Source of the DNA: Sphingomonas adhaesiva
Lineage (GTDB): Bacteria > Pseudomonadota > Alphaproteobacteria > Sphingomonadales > Sphingomonadaceae
Length of the DNA: 64,000 nt
Direction of reading: 5' to 3'
NCBI RefSeq assembly: GCF_002374855.1
Contig: NZ_NWVC01000008.1
Span: forward strand, 62,001 to 126,000
Shown here piece by piece: positions 1 to 9,197 of the stretch; the stretch's first letter is position 1; each line of letters starts with the position of its first letter. A program made the translations under genes and the position numbers. The notes beneath the pieces were generated by a model that was not told where the DNA came from, did not search any database, and saw nothing but the letters and a program-made list of their open reading frames with translations.

Positions 1-6
1 GCGCGC

Positions 7-441
7 ATGAGCGATACCGTCTTCGTCCTCAATGGCCCGAACCTGAACCTGCTCGGCACGCGCGAGCCGGACATCTACGGCCACGACACGCTGGACGATA
101 TCGCCGGCGCGCTGGAGGACCGGGCGCGCGAACTGGGGCTGGCGATCGACATGCGCCAGTCCAACCACGAAGGGCATCTGGTCGACTGGCTCCACGAAGC
201 GCAGGCGTATGACGCACGCGCCATCATCCTGAACGCCGGCGCCTTCACGCACACCTCGATCGCGGTGCACGACGCGATCAAGGCGATCCGCACCCCGGTG
301 ATCGAGGTGCATCTGTCCAACCCGCACACGCGCGAGGAATTTCGCCACACGTCCTTCGTCGGACGCGCGGCGAAGGGCAGTATCGCCGGGTTCGGCGCTT
401 TGTCGTATATGCTCGCGCTTGAAGCAGCGGCCCGCTTCTGA
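7..441 (+). CDS. aroQ: 3-dehydroquinate dehydratase, type II
   Basis: Cytosolic shikimate-pathway enzyme that dehydrates 3-dehydroquinate to 3-dehydroshikimate. The 144 residues are the normal length for the type II dodecameric family. The N-terminal signature NGPNLNLLGTREPDIYG carries the catalytic Arg19 and Tyr24, and the VHLSNPH segment gives the catalytic His102. The ATG lies six bases from the left edge, so its ribosome-binding site cannot be judged. It is followed after 35 bp by accB, the aroQ-accB-accC order common in alphaproteobacteria, which suggests co-transcription. Confidence 0.97.
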   Translation: MSDTVFVLNGPNLNLLGTREPDIYGHDTLDDIAGALEDRARELGLAIDMRQSNHEGHLVDWLHEAQAYDARAIILNAGAFTHTSIAVHDAIKAIRTPVIEVHLSNPHTREEFRHTSFVGRAAKGSIAGFGALSYMLALEAAARF

Positions 442-476
442 CAGGAGGCGCGCCCTAATCTAGGGGAATGGGTCGC

Positions 477-965
477 ATGACCGACAACAACAATCCGGGC
501 GCGATGCAGGTCGATGTCGATCTGGTCCGCCAGCTTGCCGAGCTGCTCGACACCACGCAGCTGACCGAGATCGAAGTCGAGGACGGCGATCGCAAGATCC
601 GCGTCGCACGCAAGGCCGCCGCGGTCGCCGCACCGGTCCATTACGCGCCGGCACCCGCCGCCGCAGCGCCGGTCGCCGCCGCGGGCGCCGCGCCGCAGGT
701 CGACGTCGCCGGCCCGTCCGCGCCGTCTGATGCCAATGCGGTGCGATCGCCGATGGTCGGCACCGTCTACCTGGCCGCCGAGCCCGGCGCCAAGCCGTTC
801 GCCGCCGTCGGGCAGAGCGTGGCGGCGGGCGACACGCTGCTGATCGTCGAGGCGATGAAGGTGATGAACCCGATCGTCGCGCCCAGCGCGGGCGTGGTGA
901 AGGCGGTGCTGGTCGAGAACGGCCAGCCGGTCGAGTTCGACCAGCCGCTGGTCGTCGTCGAGTAA
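477..965 (+). CDS. accB: Acetyl-CoA carboxylase biotin carboxyl carrier protein
   Basis: Carries the biotin that shuttles carboxyl groups in the first step of fatty-acid synthesis. An N-terminal helical region (about residues 1-50) leads into an Ala/Pro-rich linker and a C-terminal biotinyl domain with the EAMKVMNP signature; the Lys of MKM is the biotinylation site (Lys128 with this start). Two in-frame ATGs exist, at 468 and 477; AGGGG at 462-466 is spaced about 10 bp from the second but touches the first, so the second is chosen (162 aa). Five bases separate it from accC. Confidence 0.96.
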   Translation: MTDNNNPGAMQVDVDLVRQLAELLDTTQLTEIEVEDGDRKIRVARKAAAVAAPVHYAPAPAAAAPVAAAGAAPQVDVAGPSAPSDANAVRSPMVGTVYLAAEPGAKPFAAVGQSVAAGDTLLIVEAMKVMNPIVAPSAGVVKAVLVENGQPVEFDQPLVVVE

Positions 966-970
966 GCGGC

Positions 971-2323
971 GTGGCGCAGATCAAGAAGCTGCTGATCGCC
1001 AACCGCGGCGAAATCGCGCTGCGCATCCATCGCGCGTGCCGCGAGATGGGGATCAAGACCGTCGCGGTCCATTCCACCGCCGATGCCGATGCGATGCACG
1101 TGCGGCTGGCGGACGAGGCGATCTGCATCGGGCCGCCCGCGGCGACCGACAGCTATCTGAACATCCCGAACATCATTTCCGCGGCGGAAATCAGCGGCGC
1201 GGACGCGATCCATCCGGGCTACGGCTTCCTGAGCGAGAATGCGAAGTTCGCCGAGATCGTCGAGCTGCACAATCTGATCTTCGTCGGGCCGAAGCCGGAG
1301 CATATCCGGGTGATGGGCGACAAGGTGGAGGCCAAGCGCACCGCCGGTGCGCTGGGCCTGCCGCTGGTACCCGGCTCCGACGGCGCGATCAGCGACGTCG
1401 CCGAGGCCAAGGCGCTGGCCGAGCGGATCGGCTATCCCGTCATCATCAAGGCCGCCAGCGGCGGCGGCGGGCGCGGCATGAAGGTGTGCCAGTCGGCCGA
1501 CCAGCTGGAAACGCTGATGCAGCAGGCCGGGACCGAGGCGAAGGCGGCGTTCGGCGATGCCACCGTCTACATGGAAAAGTACCTCGGCAATCCGCGGCAC
1601 ATCGAATTCCAGATCTTCGGCGACGGCAACGGCAACGCCATCCACCTGGGCGAGCGCGACTGTTCGCTGCAGCGCCGCCACCAGAAGGTGCTGGAGGAGG
1701 CGCCCTCCCCGGTGATTTCCGCCGACGAGCGCGAGCGGATGGGCGGGATCGTCGCCAAGGCGATGGCCGACATGGGCTATCGCGGCGCGGGGACGATCGA
1801 GTTCCTGTGGGAAGACGGCGAATTCTACTTCATCGAGATGAACACCCGCCTGCAGGTGGAGCATCCGGTGACCGAGGCGATCACCGGGCTGGACCTGGTG
1901 CGCGAGCAGATCCGCGTCGCCGAGGGCCACCCGCTGACGTTGCGGCAGGAGGACGTGATCTTCCGCGGCCATGCGATCGAATGCCGCATCAATGCCGAGG
2001 ACCCGCGCACCTTCGCCCCCTCCCCCGGCCTGGTGAAGCAATATCACGCGCCGGGCGGGATGCACGTGCGCGTCGATAGCGGGCTGTATGCCGGCTACAA
2101 GGTGCCGCCCTATTACGACAGCATGATCGCCAAGCTGATCGTCTACGGCACCACGCGCGAGGGCGCGCTGCGCCGGTTGCGCCGCGCGCTGGAGGAATTC
2201 GTGATCGAGGGGATGAAGACCACCATCCCGCTGCACCAGGCGTTGCTGGACGATCCCGAGTTCCGCGAGGGCCAGTATACGATCAAGTGGCTGGAGGAAT
2301 GGCTGGCGCGGCAGGAGGGGTAA
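971..2323 (+). CDS. accC: Acetyl-CoA carboxylase, biotin carboxylase subunit
   Basis: ATP-dependent carboxylation of biotin on AccB. The 450 residues match AccC. The N-terminal domain starts [15 protein letters not shown]; the ATP-grasp glycine loop [11 protein letters not shown] lies at about residues 161-171; [13 protein letters not shown] and the catalytic [13 protein letters not shown] follow at about 230 and 290. The start is GTG at 971, five bases after the accB stop, so translation is probably coupled. Its product works with AccB and with AccA/AccD, which are not in this window. Confidence 0.97.
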   Translation: MAQIKKLLIANRGEIALRIHRACREMGIKTVAVHSTADADAMHVRLADEAICIGPPAATDSYLNIPNIISAAEISGADAIHPGYGFLSENAKFAEIVELHNLIFVGPKPEHIRVMGDKVEAKRTAGALGLPLVPGSDGAISDVAEAKALAERIGYPVIIKAASGGGGRGMKVCQSADQLETLMQQAGTEAKAAFGDATVYMEKYLGNPRHIEFQIFGDGNGNAIHLGERDCSLQRRHQKVLEEAPSPVISADERERMGGIVAKAMADMGYRGAGTIEFLWEDGEFYFIEMNTRLQVEHPVTEAITGLDLVREQIRVAEGHPLTLRQEDVIFRGHAIECRINAEDPRTFAPSPGLVKQYHAPGGMHVRVDSGLYAGYKVPPYYDSMIAKLIVYGTTREGALRRLRRALEEFVIEGMKTTIPLHQALLDDPEFREGQYTIKWLEEWLARQEG

Positions 2324-2422
2324 TTCCTGCCCGCGCGGCCGGTGGTGCGGCCGGGGCGGGGCATTGCGCGCGGTGACAGTTCGGCGCACGATGCCATTCT
2401 GTCCCATTGCGAAGGCGTTGCC

Positions 2423-2881
2423 ATGCGTCCTGCCACCCGTCTGATCGCCGCCGCTTTGGCCACCCTCGCCCCGCTGACCGTCGCAGCGCAGCTGGCGCCC
2501 GGCGTGCGGATGCCGCCGGAGATCGGCGCGGCCTATGGCCGGCTGGGCAAGGCGATGATGGCGCATGACGCCGCCGGGGTGCGCGGCGTCTGGGCGGAGG
2601 ATTTCATCGTCAACTCGCCCGCCAACCGGGTCTTGCGGCGCGAGGAGGTAATCGCGGCGATGGCCGACGACCTGCTCGACTATAAGGATTTCCACAAGCA
2701 TATCAACGCGATCGACCAGAAGCCGGAGGTGACCGTCGTCATGGGCTATGACACGATGGTGCCGCTGAAAGGGCCGGGCGCGGGACGGCAGGTGACGCGG
2801 CCGTTTACCGATGTGTGGGCCAAACGCGATGGCCGCTGGCAGCTGATCGCGCGACAGGCGACGATCGCCGACGCCAGGTGA
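2423..2881 (+). CDS. Secreted NTF2-like (SnoaL/DUF4440-type) protein
   Basis: Predicted exported protein of 152 aa. A typical Sec signal peptide (MRPATRLIAAALATLAPLTVAAQ) is followed by a small alpha+beta domain whose pattern (a helix with MMAHDAAGVRGVWAEDFIVNSP, then DTMVPLKGPGAG, then VTRPFTDVWAKRDGRWQLIARQATI near the C terminus) fits the NTF2-like DUF4440 fold. The frame is open upstream to 2342, but the signal peptide fixes the start at 2423. The fold assignment is by pattern only; ligand and reaction are unknown. Confidence 0.8.
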   Translation: MRPATRLIAAALATLAPLTVAAQLAPGVRMPPEIGAAYGRLGKAMMAHDAAGVRGVWAEDFIVNSPANRVLRREEVIAAMADDLLDYKDFHKHINAIDQKPEVTVVMGYDTMVPLKGPGAGRQVTRPFTDVWAKRDGRWQLIARQATIADAR

Positions 2882-2901
2882 CCCCGTGCGGGCTGACCGG
2901 C

Positions 2902-2951
2902 GCGAATGTTGCGAATGTTGAGACGCCGGACGGGTTTTTCCGCGAATGTTG
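2902..2951. repeat. Three copies of GCGAATGTTG
   Basis: Copies lie at 2902-2911, 2911-2920 (sharing one base with the first, a 9-bp tandem) and 2942-2951. A close relative in inverse orientation, TAACATTCGC, occurs at 10661-10670 before bfr. Function is unknown; binding sites for a regulator or a remnant of a larger repeat are both possible. Confidence 0.7.
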
Positions 2952-3190
2952 AGGCGCGCGGGTGGCGCGTCACCGATGCGACCGCGGGCGGGCGGGCGGC
3001 GTGCCGTTCGCGGCGAGACTGGACGGTGAGAAGGAGCGTCGGCCCGTGTGCCTGCCCCCGTGTGCCTGATCGCGCCGGTGTAGGACAGCGTTCGACGCGG
3101 CGGGCGGCGCTGACCGCCAGGCGTTGCACCGCCGACCAACCTCGCCTTCATCCCGCCACGACTTCCCGTTTCCCTGCCCAGACCCGTCGG

Positions 3191-3227
3191 TTTCGGGAAA
3201 GCACGATCGGGCACAGCTTTCGGGAAA
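3191..3227. repeat. Direct repeat TTTCGGGAAA, two copies
   Basis: Identical 10-mers at 3191-3200 and 3218-3227, 27 bp apart start to start, about 2.5 helical turns. No function can be assigned. Confidence 0.6.
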
Positions 3228-3252
3228 ACGACGCTCGCGGGAGTCCGTCAGC

Positions 3253-3282
3253 GTGATGGGGGCGCGGCGGGATTCCCATCAC
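3253..3282. promoter_or_regulatory. Inverted repeat GTGATGGG-N14-CCCATCAC
   Basis: Perfect 8-bp arms at 3253-3260 and 3275-3282, separated by 14 bp. It ends two bases before a second perfect inverted repeat and lies 84 bp upstream of the methyltransferase start, so it is a candidate operator. It could also form a weak hairpin. Confidence 0.45.
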
Positions 3283-3284
3283 AG

Positions 3285-3300
3285 GTTCCCAATGGGGAAC
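3285..3300. promoter_or_regulatory. Inverted repeat GTTCCC-AATG-GGGAAC
   Basis: Perfect 16-bp dyad with 6-bp arms and a 4-bp centre, typical in size for a dimeric helix-turn-helix repressor site. It lies 66 bp upstream of the methyltransferase start. No regulator gene is adjacent, so the cognate protein is unknown. Confidence 0.45.
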
Positions 3301-3365
3301 GGTGAGGCTTGCTGCGTGGCCCCTGCCGAGCGATGACCGGCCCGCAACTTCTAACCGAGGCCATC

Positions 3366-4154
3366 ATGTCTGGCAGTGAGCAAAGCTATCTTCGCGATGT
3401 TCAGTATCGCTTCCCCGATAGGTTGAAGGCGCGATCGATCCTGCATACCCGCTACGGTCGGGGCGACTGGTTCGAATGGCTGGCCTCCAATATTCCGCTA
3501 CCGGCGGGCGGTGTCATCGCCGACGTGGGTTGCGGTGCGGGATCGTTCTGGACGAACGCACCGCAAAGTGTGCCATCCGACCTGAAGCTGCGTCTGTTCG
3601 ATATTTCCGAAGGCATGATAGATGCCGCCCGCGCCTCCATCGCCGCCATGCAGCGGTGGCACGATGTTGAGGCTTCCGTCGCTGACGCGGTTGCGCTGCC
3701 GATGACCGCTGCCAGCGTGGACACAACGATCGCGATCCACATGCTCTATCACCTGACCGACCCCGCTTCCGGGCTGAAGGAAATGGCGAGGGTTACGCGC
3801 GGAGGCGGTGTCGTGGCTGTGGTACTAAACCCGGCAGGCACGATGGCGGAGCTGTCGGCGCTGGCGCGCGCACCGTTCGGAGGCGAGACTGATCCTCGGC
3901 CGGAGCCGCTGTCGTCGGAGCAAGGGCTTACGCTCATGCAGAGGGAGTTCGCCAGCGTCGATGTGGTCAGGTACGACGACGAGCTTCGCGTGACCGATCC
4001 CATCGATCTATTGGGCTATCTCGGTAGTCTACCGATCGCTGACAAGCCGGGTGTCATGGATAAGCTGGCGGCTATCGTTCAAGACGCCTTCCGTAGAACG
4101 GATGGCGTCTTCACCATCACCAAGGCATCCGAACTGCTCATAGGACGCAGATAA
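3366..4154 (+). CDS. Class I SAM-dependent methyltransferase
   Basis: Probable small-molecule methyltransferase of 262 aa, Methyltransf_11 type. Motif I, VIADVGCGAGSFW, lies at residues 50-62; the acidic motif II region (LRLFDISEGMIDAAR) and the post-II segment DTTIAIHMLYHLTDPASGLKEMARV (typical of the family) follow. The frame opens earlier, at 3309, but the ATG at 3366 begins a sensible N terminus. Codon third positions are visibly less GC-rich than in the neighbours and the gene sits behind a repeat-rich stretch, suggesting acquisition by transfer. Substrate unknown; there are no DNA-methylase catalytic motifs. Confidence 0.85.
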   Translation: MSGSEQSYLRDVQYRFPDRLKARSILHTRYGRGDWFEWLASNIPLPAGGVIADVGCGAGSFWTNAPQSVPSDLKLRLFDISEGMIDAARASIAAMQRWHDVEASVADAVALPMTAASVDTTIAIHMLYHLTDPASGLKEMARVTRGGGVVAVVLNPAGTMAELSALARAPFGGETDPRPEPLSSEQGLTLMQREFASVDVVRYDDELRVTDPIDLLGYLGSLPIADKPGVMDKLAAIVQDAFRRTDGVFTITKASELLIGRR

Positions 4155-4272
4155 CTGACGGCGTAGCCCTTTCCCGTTCCCCGATCCTTCCCGGAAGACC
4201 CGCGACCGTCATCAGCGCATCGCCCGCCACGCGCCTCTACCCCCTTCCCCCTCACCCCGCCGCCGCGCTAGC

Positions 4273-4977
4273 ATGGCGCGCATGTTCATCGGCCATTACG
4301 CCCCCGCCTTCGTCGCCGCCGCGCTGCCGGGGCGGGCGCGGCCGCGGCTGGGGGCGGTGTTCGTCGCGGCGCAGCTGGTGGATGTCGCGTTCTTCCTGTT
4401 CGTGCTGGCGGGGGTGGAGCATATGCGGCTGACCCCCGGCCATACCGCGATGAACGCGGGCGATTTCTGGTCGATGCCGTACACCCACAGCCTGATCGGG
4501 ACATTGGGGTTCGCCGCGGGCTGGGCGGTCATCGCGCGGCTCAGGCGGCAGTCGTGGCGGGTCGCGTGGATCGGGGCGGCGGTGGTGGCATCGCACTGGC
4601 TGCTCGATTGGCTGGTCCATGCGCCCGACCTGACGTTGCTGGGTGCGGGCCATCGCTACGGGCTGGCGCTGTGGAACCGGCCGCAGATCGAGATGCCGCT
4701 GGAGCTGGGGCTGATCGCGCTGGCGGTCACCTTCTACGTCACGCGGACGCGCGCGATCGGGTGGCAGGGGCGGGTCGCGCCGGTCGTGCTGGTCGCCGTC
4801 CTGGTGGCGGTGCAGGCGATCGACTGGACGACGCCGCAGCCCGCCGCGCCGGTCGATCCCGCGCCGCCCTCGCTCGCCGTCGTCGCGCTGGTCGCCTATG
4901 CCGTGCTGGCGGGGCTGGCGTGGTGGACCGGGCGCGTGCGGCGCGTTCGGGCTGGACCGGCGGTGTCCATGCTGTAG
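4273..4977 (+). CDS. Polytopic inner-membrane protein of unknown function
   Basis: 234 aa with several hydrophobic segments, roughly residues 25-45, 75-95, 105-120, 140-160, 170-190 and 200-217, so probably about six membrane helices. Polar motifs GHTAMN and MPYTHSLIG lie between the first two helices and may hold functional residues. ATG codons at 4273 and 4282 are both possible starts. No family is recognised with confidence. Its stop is 10 bp before the following ArsC-like gene on the same strand. Confidence 0.7.
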   Translation: MARMFIGHYAPAFVAAALPGRARPRLGAVFVAAQLVDVAFFLFVLAGVEHMRLTPGHTAMNAGDFWSMPYTHSLIGTLGFAAGWAVIARLRRQSWRVAWIGAAVVASHWLLDWLVHAPDLTLLGAGHRYGLALWNRPQIEMPLELGLIALAVTFYVTRTRAIGWQGRVAPVVLVAVLVAVQAIDWTTPQPAAPVDPAPPSLAVVALVAYAVLAGLAWWTGRVRRVRAGPAVSML

Positions 4978-4987
4978 GACGGCGCCC

Positions 4988-5308
4988 ATGAAGGCGACCA
5001 TCTGGCACAACCCGCGCTGTTCGAAGTCGCGTCAGGCACTTGCGCTGCTGGAAGAGGCGGGCGCGGCGGTCACGATCGTCGAATATCTGAAGGCGCCGCC
5101 GACGCGCGACGAGCTGGCGCGGCTGTACGATCGCGCCGGCATCGCCCCGCGCGACGCGCTGCGCAAGGACGCGCCCGCGGTCGCCGACGATGCCGCCGCG
5201 CTGGACCTGATGGCGCGCGATCCGGCGACGATCGAACGCCCGCTGGTGGAGACCGACAAGGGCGTGCGGCTCGCCCGCCCGCCCGAGCTGGTGCGCGAGA
5301 TCCTGTGA
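4988..5308 (+). CDS. ArsC-family protein, YfgD-like (putative arsenate reductase)
   Basis: 106-aa thioredoxin-fold protein. The N-terminal HNPRCSKSR motif with Cys11 and the C-terminal IERPLVET...VRLARPPELVREIL match the YfgD branch of the ArsC family more closely than plasmid ArsC. Family members are annotated as glutaredoxin-dependent arsenate reductases, but YfgD-type proteins have little direct proof of that activity, and no ars genes lie nearby. The start at 4988 is chosen because the motif begins there; the frame is open further upstream inside the previous gene. It overlaps the next gene by 4 bp. Confidence 0.85.
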   Translation: MKATIWHNPRCSKSRQALALLEEAGAAVTIVEYLKAPPTRDELARLYDRAGIAPRDALRKDAPAVADDAAALDLMARDPATIERPLVETDKGVRLARPPELVREIL

Positions 5309-6741
5309 CGCGCGCGCCCTTCACGCTGCCCGACGCCGCCTTCTGGCGACGTGCCCGCGCCACCCGCGCGAGCGTGGTGATCGACGCCGACGCCTATTTC
5401 CGCCGCGCGCGCGAGGCGATGCTGAACGCCAAGCACCAGATCCTGCTGGTCGGATGGGATTTCGACGCGCGGATCACGCTGGCGTTCGGGGAGGATCACC
5501 CGGAGGCGCCGACCGATGTGGGCGACTTCATCGGCTGGCTGGTGAAGCGGACGCCCGGCTTGCAGGTCTATATCCTGCGCTGGGACAAGGGCGCGCTGAA
5601 GACGCTGTTCCGCGGGCGGACGTTGTGGACGCTGTTCAAGTGGCGGTTCTTCCGGAAACGGATCCACCTGCTGCTGGACGGGCACCACCCGGTCGCCGCA
5701 TCGCACCACCAGAAGATCGTGGTGATCGACGACGACCTGGCGTTCTGCGGCGGGATCGACATGACCGACGAGCGATGGGACACGCGCGCGCACCGCGACG
5801 ACGACCCGCACCGCCGGTCGCCGTCGGGCGGGGCGTACAAGCCGTGGCACGACGCCACCACCGCGCTGGAGGGGCCGGTCGCGGTCGCGCTGGGCGAATT
5901 GTGCCGCACCCGCTGGGAGATCGCTGGCGGCGAGCGCGTGGCCCCGCCGCCGCCGCGCGCCGGCGCGTGCTGGCCGGAAAGCCTGGCGGCGGACTTCACC
6001 GACGTGGACGTCGCGATTTCCCGCTCGCAGCCCGAACATGGCGGACTGCCCGCGATCCGCGAGATCGAGGAGCTGTACCTTTCGCTGATCGCGGGGGCGC
6101 GGACGCGCATCTACGCCGAGAGCCAATATTTCGCATCGCGCCGCATCGCCGAGGCGATCGCGCGGCGGGTGGCCGAACCGGACCCGCCCGAGATCGTCGT
6201 CGTCAACCCGGTGACCGCGCAAGGGTGGCTGGAGCCGCTGGCGATGGACACCGCGCGTGCACGGCTGGTGGCGGAGATCGAGAAGCGCGACCATCGCGAC
6301 CGCTTCCGCCTGTACCACCCGATGACCGCGGGGGGCGAGGCGATCTATTGCCACGCCAAGGTGCTGGTGGTGGACGATCACGTCATCCGCGTGGGTTCGT
6401 CCAATTTCAACAACCGCTCGATGCGGCTGGACACCGAATGCGACGTGACGATCGCGCAGGAGCCGGAGACGATCGCGCGCATCCAGGCGGATCTGGTCGC
6501 CGAGCATCTGGACGCGCCGATCGCGGATGTGGCGGCGGGGATCGCCGCCGACGGGCTGATCGCGACGATCGAGCGGCTGCGCGGCACGGGCAAGACGCTG
6601 GTCCCCTATGCGCCGCCAGAGCTCAACGACGTCGAGCAGTGGCTGGCGGACAACGAGGTGCTGGACCCCGAAGGGCCGGAGGAGATGTTCGAGGCGTTCG
6701 CCAAGCGGCCGGGGCTGCTGCGGCGGTTGCGGCGGAGCTGA
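5305..6741 (+). CDS. Phospholipase D-like protein (cardiolipin synthase-like)
   Basis: 478 aa with two PLD half-sites: HHQKIVVIDDDLAFCGGID around His135/Lys137 and HAKVLVVDDHVIRVGSSNFNNRS around His350/Lys352, together forming the catalytic centre of a phosphatidyl transferase or phospholipase. No N-terminal membrane helices are present, unlike cardiolipin synthase A, so a soluble or peripheral enzyme is more likely. The start is a GTG inside the previous stop codon (GTGA), implying translational coupling. The exact substrate cannot be told from sequence. Confidence 0.88.
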   Translation: MTRAPFTLPDAAFWRRARATRASVVIDADAYFRRAREAMLNAKHQILLVGWDFDARITLAFGEDHPEAPTDVGDFIGWLVKRTPGLQVYILRWDKGALKTLFRGRTLWTLFKWRFFRKRIHLLLDGHHPVAASHHQKIVVIDDDLAFCGGIDMTDERWDTRAHRDDDPHRRSPSGGAYKPWHDATTALEGPVAVALGELCRTRWEIAGGERVAPPPPRAGACWPESLAADFTDVDVAISRSQPEHGGLPAIREIEELYLSLIAGARTRIYAESQYFASRRIAEAIARRVAEPDPPEIVVVNPVTAQGWLEPLAMDTARARLVAEIEKRDHRDRFRLYHPMTAGGEAIYCHAKVLVVDDHVIRVGSSNFNNRSMRLDTECDVTIAQEPETIARIQADLVAEHLDAPIADVAAGIAADGLIATIERLRGTGKTLVPYAPPELNDVEQWLADNEVLDPEGPEEMFEAFAKRPGLLRRLRRS

Positions 6742-6865
6742 CACACCTCGGCGAAGGCGACCCCCTCCCCTTTCATGCCGGACCCTTCGACTTCGCTCAG
6801 GAGAGCCGTGTTCCGGCATCCACCGCGCCGCACATCCGCAAAGGGTTACTTTTGCGGCACGGTGG

Positions 6866-6890
6866 ACCCCGGAACAGGTCCGGGGTGACG
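6866..6890. repeat. Dispersed small palindrome, ACCCCGGA-ACAGG-TCCGGGGT-GACG
   Basis: Hairpin with 8-bp arms (6866-6873 and 6879-6886), a 5-nt loop and a GACG tail, in the 251-bp gap between the PLD gene and purL. Other members of the family occur at 11537, 11644 and 18995 with different but still complementary arms. The same gap holds CTTCGACTTCGCTCAGGAGA at 6785-6804, a sequence also found in diverged form near 11460. Confidence 0.75.
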
Positions 6891-6992
6891 ATGCGTGCGG
6901 TCTAGGCGGCTCGCATCGCCGCACGTACGGCGGCGCCACGGCGCGCCTTCTTCCATCTGGCATCCCCCGCCCCATGCCGCTATGCGCGCGCC

Positions 6993-9197
6993 ATGACCGC
7001 CATCACCCCCGAGATCGTCGCCGACCACGGCCTGTCGCCTGAGGAATATGACCGCGTGCTCCACGCGTTGGGGCGCGAGCCGAACCTGGTCGAGCTGGGC
7101 ATCTTTTCGGTCATGTGGTCAGAGCATTGCAGCTACAAGTCGAGCCGCATCCACCTGAAGAAGCTGCCGACCACCGGCCCGCAGGTGATCTGCGGCCCGG
7201 GCGAGAACGCCGGCGTGGTCGATATCGGCGACGGGCAGGCGGCGATCTTCAAGATGGAGAGCCACAACCACCCGTCGTACATCGAGCCGTATCAGGGCGC
7301 GGCGACGGGCGTGGGCGGTATCCTGCGCGACGTGTTCACGATGGGCGCGCGGCCGATCGCGAACATGAACGCGCTGCGCTTCGGCCGGCCCGACCATCCC
7401 CGGATGCGCCACCTGATCGCCGGCGTCGTCCACGGCATCGGCGGCTACGGCAATTGCGTGGGCGTGCCGACGGTGGGCGGCGAGGTGAACTTCCACCCCG
7501 CGTATGACGGCAACATCCTGGTCAATGCGATGACGGTGGGCATCGCGCAGACCGACAAGATCTTCTATTCCGCCGCGTCCGGCGTCGGCAATCCGATCGT
7601 CTATGTCGGCAGCAAGACCGGGCGCGACGGCATCCACGGCGCGACGATGGCCTCGGCCGATTTCGGCGAGGATGCCGATGCCAAGCGCCCGACGGTGCAG
7701 GTCGGCGACCCGTTCACCGAGAAGCTGCTGATCGAGGCGTGCCTGGAACTGATGGCGTCCGACGCGATCGTCGCGATCCAAGACATGGGCGCCGCGGGCC
7801 TCACCTCCTCCTCGGTCGAGATGGCGAGCAAGGGCGGGGTCGGCATCGAGCTGGTCATGGACGACGTGCCGCAGCGCGAGGAGGGCATGACCCCCTATGA
7901 AATGATGCTCTCCGAATCGCAGGAGCGCATGCTGATGGTGCTGAAGCCCGGCCGCGAGGAGTTCGCCAAGGCGATCTTCGAGAAGTGGGAGCTGGACTTC
8001 GCGGTGATCGGCACGGTCACCGATACCGGGCGCATGGTGCTCAAGTGGCACGGCGAGACGGTGTGCGACATCCCGCTCGCCCCGCTGGCGGACGAGGCGC
8101 CGCTGTACGACCGCCCGCACGTCCCCACCCCGCCCGCCAGGGCGCTGGTCGACGTGCCGGAGAGCAAGGATCCGGCCGCCGACCTGCTGGCGCTGATGGG
8201 ATCGCCCGATATCGCCAGCCGCCGCTGGATCTGGGAACAATATGACCACATGGTCGGCGCGGACACCGTGCAGCGCCCCGGCGGCGACGCGGCGGTGGTG
8301 CGCGTCCACGGCACCGACAAGGCGCTGGCGATCACCACCGACTGCACCCCGCGCTATTGCTTCGCCGACCCGGTGGAGGGCGGCAAGCAGGCGATCGCCG
8401 AGGCGTGGCGCAACCTGACCGCGGTGGGCGCCAGTCCGCTGGCGGTCACCAACTGCCTGAACTTCGCCAACCCGCAGCGCCCGGAGATCATGGGCCAGAT
8501 CGTCGGCTGCCTGGAGGGGATGAGCGACGCGTGCCGTGCGCTCGACTTCCCGATCGTGTCGGGCAACGTGTCGCTCTATAACGAGAGCAAGGCGACCGGG
8601 GGCGGTTCGGCGATCCTGCCCACCCCCGCAATCGGCGCGATCGGCCTGCTGGCGGACTGGCAGAAGAACATGACGATCGCGTTCAAGCAGACCGGCGACA
8701 TCATCGTCGCGGTCGGCACGCGCCACGGGCATCTGGGCCAGTCGCTGTGGCTGCGCGAACTGCACGGGCGCGAGGAAGGGCCGCCGCCGCGCGTCGACCT
8801 GGAGGCGGAGCGCCGCACCGGCGACTTCATCCGCGCCGAGATCGCGGCGGGGCACCTGAGCGCCGTCCATGACGTGTCCGACGGCGGCATCGCGGTGACG
8901 ATCGCGGAGATGGCGCTGGCGGGCAACATCGGGGCGATGATCGACCGCGCGCTCCCCTACGACACCGCCGCCGCGCTGTTCGCGGAGGACCAGGGCGTCT
9001 ATATCGTCACCGTCCACGACCATGCGCTGCTCGACTTCCTGCAGGCGGCGCTGGACGCGGGCGTCGAGGCCGAGCCGCTGGGCCGCACGATCGGGACGCG
9101 CGTGATCTTCGAACTGCGCGACGGCGATTTCTGCGTCCCGCTCGACGAGCTGCGCCGCGCGCACGAAGGGTTCTTCCCCGCACTGATGGGTGGATGA
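6993..9197 (+). CDS. purL: Phosphoribosylformylglycinamidine synthase subunit PurL
   Basis: ATP-dependent amidation of FGAR to FGAM in purine synthesis. The 734 residues fit the small (three-subunit) PurL, which needs PurS and PurQ; neither is in the window. [12 protein letters not shown] with the active-site His45 lies near the N terminus, followed by the metal/ATP site [22 protein letters not shown] and the second-half signatures [15 protein letters not shown] and [11 protein letters not shown]. The last bases overlap the next gene (ATGA). Confidence 0.97.
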   Translation: MTAITPEIVADHGLSPEEYDRVLHALGREPNLVELGIFSVMWSEHCSYKSSRIHLKKLPTTGPQVICGPGENAGVVDIGDGQAAIFKMESHNHPSYIEPYQGAATGVGGILRDVFTMGARPIANMNALRFGRPDHPRMRHLIAGVVHGIGGYGNCVGVPTVGGEVNFHPAYDGNILVNAMTVGIAQTDKIFYSAASGVGNPIVYVGSKTGRDGIHGATMASADFGEDADAKRPTVQVGDPFTEKLLIEACLELMASDAIVAIQDMGAAGLTSSSVEMASKGGVGIELVMDDVPQREEGMTPYEMMLSESQERMLMVLKPGREEFAKAIFEKWELDFAVIGTVTDTGRMVLKWHGETVCDIPLAPLADEAPLYDRPHVPTPPARALVDVPESKDPAADLLALMGSPDIASRRWIWEQYDHMVGADTVQRPGGDAAVVRVHGTDKALAITTDCTPRYCFADPVEGGKQAIAEAWRNLTAVGASPLAVTNCLNFANPQRPEIMGQIVGCLEGMSDACRALDFPIVSGNVSLYNESKATGGGSAILPTPAIGAIGLLADWQKNMTIAFKQTGDIIVAVGTRHGHLGQSLWLRELHGREEGPPPRVDLEAERRTGDFIRAEIAAGHLSAVHDVSDGGIAVTIAEMALAGNIGAMIDRALPYDTAAALFAEDQGVYIVTVHDHALLDFLQAALDAGVEAEPLGRTIGTRVIFELRDGDFCVPLDELRRAHEGFFPALMGG

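Larger units (their letters stand above)
2882..3365. other. Gene-poor 484-bp stretch with several small repeats
   Basis: No convincing gene is seen; the short open frames here have no family features. It holds three copies of GCGAATGTTG, two copies of TTTCGGGAAA, and two adjacent perfect inverted repeats just before the methyltransferase gene, each listed separately. Base composition falls towards the right end, in keeping with the lower-GC gene that follows. Confidence 0.6.

Noticed and set aside
767..3214. Long open frame of 815 codons on the minus strand opposite accB-accC
   Set aside because: It mirrors well-supported genes in very GC-rich DNA and its product is rich in Arg, His, Gly and Ala with no family motif; an antisense shadow.
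3366..4154. Methyltransferase as part of a restriction-modification system
   Set aside because: No DNA-methylase catalytic motif (NPPY or PCQ type) and no endonuclease gene next to it; it fits a small-molecule enzyme.
7119..9164. 681-codon minus-strand frame opposite purL
   Set aside because: Purely antisense to an unambiguous gene, with no domain or ribosome-binding site.
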